This document shows positions 5,982 through 9,277 of a stretch of 9,277 bases of DNA, in pieces (the first letter of the stretch is position 1; every line of letters starts with the position of its first letter). Under the pieces are notes generated by a model that was not told the DNA's origin, made no database searches, and was given only the letters and a program-made list of their open reading frames with translations. The position numbers and the translations under genes were made by a program. Location: positions 1 to 9,277 of the forward strand of contig SYDD01000022.1 in the NCBI GenBank assembly GCA_005786775.1, given 5' to 3'. This stretch comes from Opitutaceae bacterium. Its GTDB lineage: Bacteria > Verrucomicrobiota > Verrucomicrobiia > Opitutales > Opitutaceae.

Positions 5982-8900
5982 CAGCGAAAGAAGCGGTACG
6001 GATCGTCCCATTCCTCGGGGACGTCGAGATAAAGTCCACGCAGCCAGCGCTTGTCGGCGGCGGGGGCGGCGACCGGGCGGGAGAGGTGCTCGAGCAGCGG
6101 CGTCCGCGCCTCCGCCCCGAGGTTCGCGAGCAGCCGGGAGGTGGCGTAGGCGTGGCGCCGGAAATTGGCGCGGAACTGCTGCAGGCGCGGCGCGGCCCCC
6201 CACGGCACGAGCTGGAGCAGGGCGACGCGGTCATTCGCGGCGGCCGCGATGACACCCCGCGTGAACGCGGCACCCGAGGCCACCAGCGGAACGGGACGGG
6301 GATCGCGGTCGTGCAGGTCCGCGGGTCCGATCCCGGCGAAGGGCGACGTCCCCGGGAAAGGCGCGAGGGCCGGAGCAAGGAGTTCCCCGCTCTCAAGTCT
6401 CAAGCCGGGCACCGGCAGGACGAGCGCGTCGGCGGATCCCAGGCCGAGCCCCGCGATGCGTCCGCCCGCCTGCAGGAACCGGCCGAGGTCCGCCGCGCCA
6501 CCGCGCAGGCTCGCGCCCGCGCCGGGCCCGAGCACGAGCAGGCGGTCGCCCGGGAGCGCACCCCCGCGGTAGGAGGCTACGCTGAAGCCGGCCGCCTCCA
6601 GGTGTCGCCGGCCCTCGTCCGACCCCGCGTAGGCCACCGACCGCCGCGGGGTCGGGCGCCAGGCGGCGACGTGGGCCAGCAACTGGCCGGCGATCCGGTC
6701 CGCGGCCGGCTCCGCCTCGGAACGGCCGGACACGTCGAGCTGGCAGAAGACGACCAGGCCGCTGCCCTCGCGGTACTCGAGGAGCGCCGCGTACTGGAGC
6801 CCGAAGCCACCCTCGACCACCGGGAGGAAATCGCCGCGCGCCGGTTTCTCGATCACGACCGAGGCCACGCTCCCGCGGTTACCGGCGCGCCAGAGGCGGG
6901 TGGAGGTCAGGCCGGCCCACGTCACGGTCGGACCCACGCCGGGCTTGATCACCGGCTCAAGCCGCGGCGGGAGTAGCGTCGCCTCACCCCGCCACGCCGC
7001 GAGGTGTTCCGCCGCGAGGCCGGCCAGTGCCGGATGCCCGGCGACCCGCGGGAAGACCTGCCGCAGCCCGGGGCTCGCCACGCGGAACCCGAAGCGGCCC
7101 TCCAGGACCTCCGCGCCCTGCTCAAAAAAGAGCACCTTCAGCCCGCGGCGCACGCGGGTGAAATCCGGCGTCTCGCCGACCAGCCCGATCGCCTCCTGGC
7201 CCACGACCAGAACGTCGATCTCCTCAAGCGAGGCGCGCGGCGTCAGCGGCCGGAAGGGCACCCCGAGCCGGCGCAGCAGCGCCGCCGTGTGGCCCTTGGG
7301 ATCCAGCAGGCCGATGCGCACGGCGGGCGTCGCGGGCGCGGCGGGAGGGGTGGGCGCCGCGAGCACGTCGAGGTTGAGCGCATCCTCCTGCGTCTCGCCG
7401 TCCGGCAGGCGCGCGCGCAGGGTTACAGAGCGACGGCCGGGCGGAAGGTCCGCGGGGATGGGTAGCCGCAGCGGCACACGGACCTGACCACCCGGCGGGA
7501 CGTCGACCGTGGTCCCGCCCGCAAGCGTCCCGCCGAGGCCGGCGGACCACTCGAGCTCGACGCGCACCGGCGTCCGCCCGTTGTTGAGGACCACCGCCTG
7601 CTTCTCGACCACCTCCCCCGCGGTGAAGACGTGATCGCGGCTGGTCGGCGCCCCGGGCTTGCCCGCGAGAAAGGCGAGGACGGGCCGCAGGCCCCGCAGG
7701 AACGCCTGCCCGGCTTCCGAAGGCTCCCAATCCTCCCACCGGTAGGCCAGGTCCGGACGCTCGAACCGATCCCCCGCGTAATCCGGGCTGTACCCCGGGC
7801 GCTGCAGGCGGTCCCACGCGACCGGGAGCGCGCGGTGTTGCCGCTCGGCCTGCGGGCGGATCCGCCAGTAGAGGCCCCACTCCCACGGGGTGACCGCGGA
7901 GACGCCGTACAGGCGGAACGCGGGCCAATTCTCGCGGTGGTACGTGGCCAGCACCGGGTCGCGCTCGCGCAGCTCCCGGGCGTTGACGGGCGTCGGGTAA
8001 TCCCAGCGGTGCCAGACCTGGCCCGCCTTGAGGCGCGCGGCCTCCCAGCGGAGGTTGTCGCGCTCGCGGCCCGAGATGGGGAACACGGCGTCGCCGAGGA
8101 ACTGCGCGTTCCACTCGGCGAGGGCGAAGTGCCACGGCACGCGGGCGGAGCCGAAGTCGCGCCGCCCCTGGTAAAAGCCGCGGTAGAGCGTCCAGTCCCA
8201 GGAGAAGGGCGCCGCGTACTCGCAGAGGAACAGGGGCTTCACGCCGCGCGCGGCCCAGCCCGCGAACCAGTCCGAGAGCTCCTGCGCCGGCGCGAAGTTG
8301 GCGTAGAAGTTGACCGTGTGGAGCGCGCCCAGGTTGCCGGCGGCGTGGTGGTAGAGGACGCGCGACTCGTCGAGCTGCCGGACGACCGCCTCCGCGCGCA
8401 AGGCCAGCGCCGCGTTGTGGCGGGCCCACGGCTCCCGCAGGTCGCCCTGCCCCAGCACGCGGTCGGGATCCATATCGCCGATGTAGCCCGCGGCGTTGTG
8501 GCTCATCGCGTACGCGACCACGGAGGGATGGTTCTGCGCGCGGCGGACGTAGCGCTCGGCGTGCTCGGCGTAGCCCGCGGGGACGCCGGACCCGCCCCAC
8601 TCGTAATGCGAGAAGTGGGGTTGCGAGAAGGCGACCAACATGCCGACGTCGTCGGCCGCGCGGAGGATCTCCGCGAAGCTGAGGTGGGCCCCGGGTTCAC
8701 AGCCGTAGTTATGGGTGTAAACGAAGTTGAAGCCGATGCGGCGCAGGCGGCCAAAGGTCTCGCGCGCCCCCTCGTAGGAGGCCCAGACCGTGCTGACCTG
8801 CGCGTTGTCCAGCGTCGTCGCGAAGAGCTGCAGGCGCGTGCCGTTGAGGACGAAATCGCGGCCCTCGGTCCAGAACTCGCGGAAGCCGAAACGCACGGGC

Positions 8901-9277
8901 AGCGCCTCGTCGAGCGCCGCGCCGTCCTCCGCGACCAGGGTGCAGACCAGGTCGTGCAGGTGGCCCGGGGTGTGCAGGTCCCACGCGCGCTCGGGGCGCC
9001 AGCGTTCCACGAACGCCAAGCGGCCGCGGCGCACCTCGCGCCCGACGAACACCGGGCTGCGCCAGCGGTGCAGCTCGGCGCCCTCCCGCAGCACCCGAGC
9101 CTCGACGCGGTAGCGGCGCGCGGGATCGAGTCCCTCCAGGCCGACCTCGACGCGGGTCTCCCCGCGCCGCCACGAGGGGTCCACCTTCACGTCGGCCAGC
9201 CGGGCGCCCGCGGGTTGCCCGACCAAAAACACGTCCCCGCAGAGCCCGCGGCGCTCGACCCGGCCCTTGATCGTGCG
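5978..9277 (-). CDS. GH2-like glycoside hydrolase with C-terminal Rossmann-like domains, N-terminus missing
   Basis: Clan GH-A protein related to family 2 (beta-galactosidase/beta-glucuronidase type), 1099 residues visible. The frame is open to the right edge, so the GTG at 9232 is internal; residues before it (RRGLCGDVFLVGQPAG, numbered from base 9277) resemble the end of a GH2 sugar-binding domain. In order: Ig-like sandwich (about 25-130); TIM barrel (about 131 onward) with FREFWTEGRDFVLNG, GFNFVYTHNYGCEPG, AADDVGMLVAFSQPHFSHYEW and HPSVVAYAMSHNAAGY; candidate nucleophile Glu353 in LFLCEYAAPF (codon 8221-8219). The residue after Asn261, normally the acid/base Glu, is Ala262 (8494-8492). 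A further beta-sandwich (about 547-650) precedes two Rossmann-like segments beginning near VRIGLLDPKGHTAALL (about 654) and SVAYAGSDEGRRHLE (about 880), like the amidotransferase-like domains seen in some glycosidases. The chain ends DDPYRFFRW. First visible gene of the leftward operon. Substrate unknown; catalysis may differ from classic GH2. Confidence 0.85.
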   Translation of the reverse strand, partial: RTIKGRVERRGLCGDVFLVGQPAGARLADVKVDPSWRRGETRVEVGLEGLDPARRYRVEARVLREGAELHRWRSPVFVGREVRRGRLAFVERWRPERAWDLHTPGHLHDLVCTLVAEDGAALDEALPVRFGFREFWTEGRDFVLNGTRLQLFATTLDNAQVSTVWASYEGARETFGRLRRIGFNFVYTHNYGCEPGAHLSFAEILRAADDVGMLVAFSQPHFSHYEWGGSGVPAGYAEHAERYVRRAQNHPSVVAYAMSHNAAGYIGDMDPDRVLGQGDLREPWARHNAALALRAEAVVRQLDESRVLYHHAAGNLGALHTVNFYANFAPAQELSDWFAGWAARGVKPLFLCEYAAPFSWDWTLYRGFYQGRRDFGSARVPWHFALAEWNAQFLGDAVFPISGRERDNLRWEAARLKAGQVWHRWDYPTPVNARELRERDPVLATYHRENWPAFRLYGVSAVTPWEWGLYWRIRPQAERQHRALPVAWDRLQRPGYSPDYAGDRFERPDLAYRWEDWEPSEAGQAFLRGLRPVLAFLAGKPGAPTSRDHVFTAGEVVEKQAVVLNNGRTPVRVELEWSAGLGGTLAGGTTVDVPPGGQVRVPLRLPIPADLPPGRRSVTLRARLPDGETQEDALNLDVLAAPTPPAAPATPAVRIGLLDPKGHTAALLRRLGVPFRPLTPRASLEEIDVLVVGQEAIGLVGETPDFTRVRRGLKVLFFEQGAEVLEGRFGFRVASPGLRQVFPRVAGHPALAGLAAEHLAAWRGEATLLPPRLEPVIKPGVGPTVTWAGLTSTRLWRAGNRGSVASVVIEKPARGDFLPVVEGGFGLQYAALLEYREGSGLVVFCQLDVSGRSEAEPAADRIAGQLLAHVAAWRPTPRRSVAYAGSDEGRRHLEAAGFSVASYRGGALPGDRLLVLGPGAGASLRGGAADLGRFLQAGGRIAGLGLGSADALVLPVPGLRLESGELLAPALAPFPGTSPFAGIGPADLHDRDPRPVPLVASGAAFTRGVIAAAANDRVALLQLVPWGAAPRLQQFRANFRRHAYATSRLLANLGAEARTPLLEHLSRPVAAPAADKRWLRGLYLDVPEEWDDPYRFFRW

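Noticed and set aside
3873..6032. Very long plus-strand open frame (719 codons) opposite the PSCyt/PSD1 gene
   Set aside because: Rich in Arg/Gly/Ala/Val with no domain or signal. It crosses the GTGA gene junction on the other strand and is best explained as a codon-bias shadow.
5982..6203. Longer PSCyt/PSD1 frame beginning at 6203
   Set aside because: It would overlap the end of the hydrolase by about 220 bases and bury the signal peptide. The added residues are Arg/Ala/Pro-rich without family similarity.
7224..8600. Minus-strand open frame of 458 codons inside the hydrolase gene in another frame
   Set aside because: Arg/Pro/Ala-rich shadow with no domain. The hydrolase frame has strong GH2-like motifs across the same bases.
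9230..9232. GTG at 9232 as the hydrolase start
   Set aside because: The frame is open to the right edge, and upstream residues look like part of a GH2 N-terminal domain.

Overview
The window is a GC-rich stretch (about 70% G+C by eye) of a bacterial chromosome. It most likely comes from the Planctomycetes-Verrucomicrobia-Chlamydiae group, with an Opitutus-like verrucomicrobium as best guess. The main clue is the pairing of a planctomycete-type cytochrome protein (PSCyt1-PSCyt2-PSD1, also called DUF1549/DUF1553) with a Tat-exported DUF1501 protein. This pairing is expanded in Planctomycetes and Verrucomicrobia and rare elsewhere. Taxonomy is inferred from protein families only; no rRNA or tRNA gene is present.

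Layout. (1) Positions 1-1245, plus strand: the 3' nine-tenths of a sodium/proton-coupled dicarboxylate or acidic amino-acid symporter of the SLC1/DAACS family, cut by the left edge. (2) Positions 1246-1270: a 25-bp gap between convergent genes, nearly filled by a GC-rich hairpin. (3) Positions 1271-9277, minus strand: three genes read leftwards in the order glycoside hydrolase (GH2-like, cut by the right edge), PSCyt1/PSCyt2/PSD1 protein, DUF1501 protein. The hydrolase stop and the cytochrome-protein start overlap as GTGA. The last two genes are separated by 109 bp of polypurine/polypyrimidine DNA with a G-quadruplex-type pattern. No other stretch over 300 bases lacks a gene.

How the genes may work together. 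The three minus-strand genes look like one operon for an exported carbohydrate-degrading function. The hydrolase-like protein has a GH2-type barrel fused to a long C-terminal part with two Rossmann-like segments. The second protein has two CxxCH haem-type motifs and a signal peptide. The third has a Tat signal and the DUF1501 fold. The roles of DUF1501 and DUF1553 are not established, so a link to polysaccharide breakdown is inference from context. The symporter converges on the operon and need not be related.

Most notable points: the hydrolase lacks the usual acid/base glutamate after its conserved Asn while keeping the candidate nucleophile Glu; the symporter has NMSGT in place of the cation-binding NMDGT motif; and a G-rich tract lies on the template strand between two operon genes. 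No mobile element, CRISPR array or RNA gene was seen.
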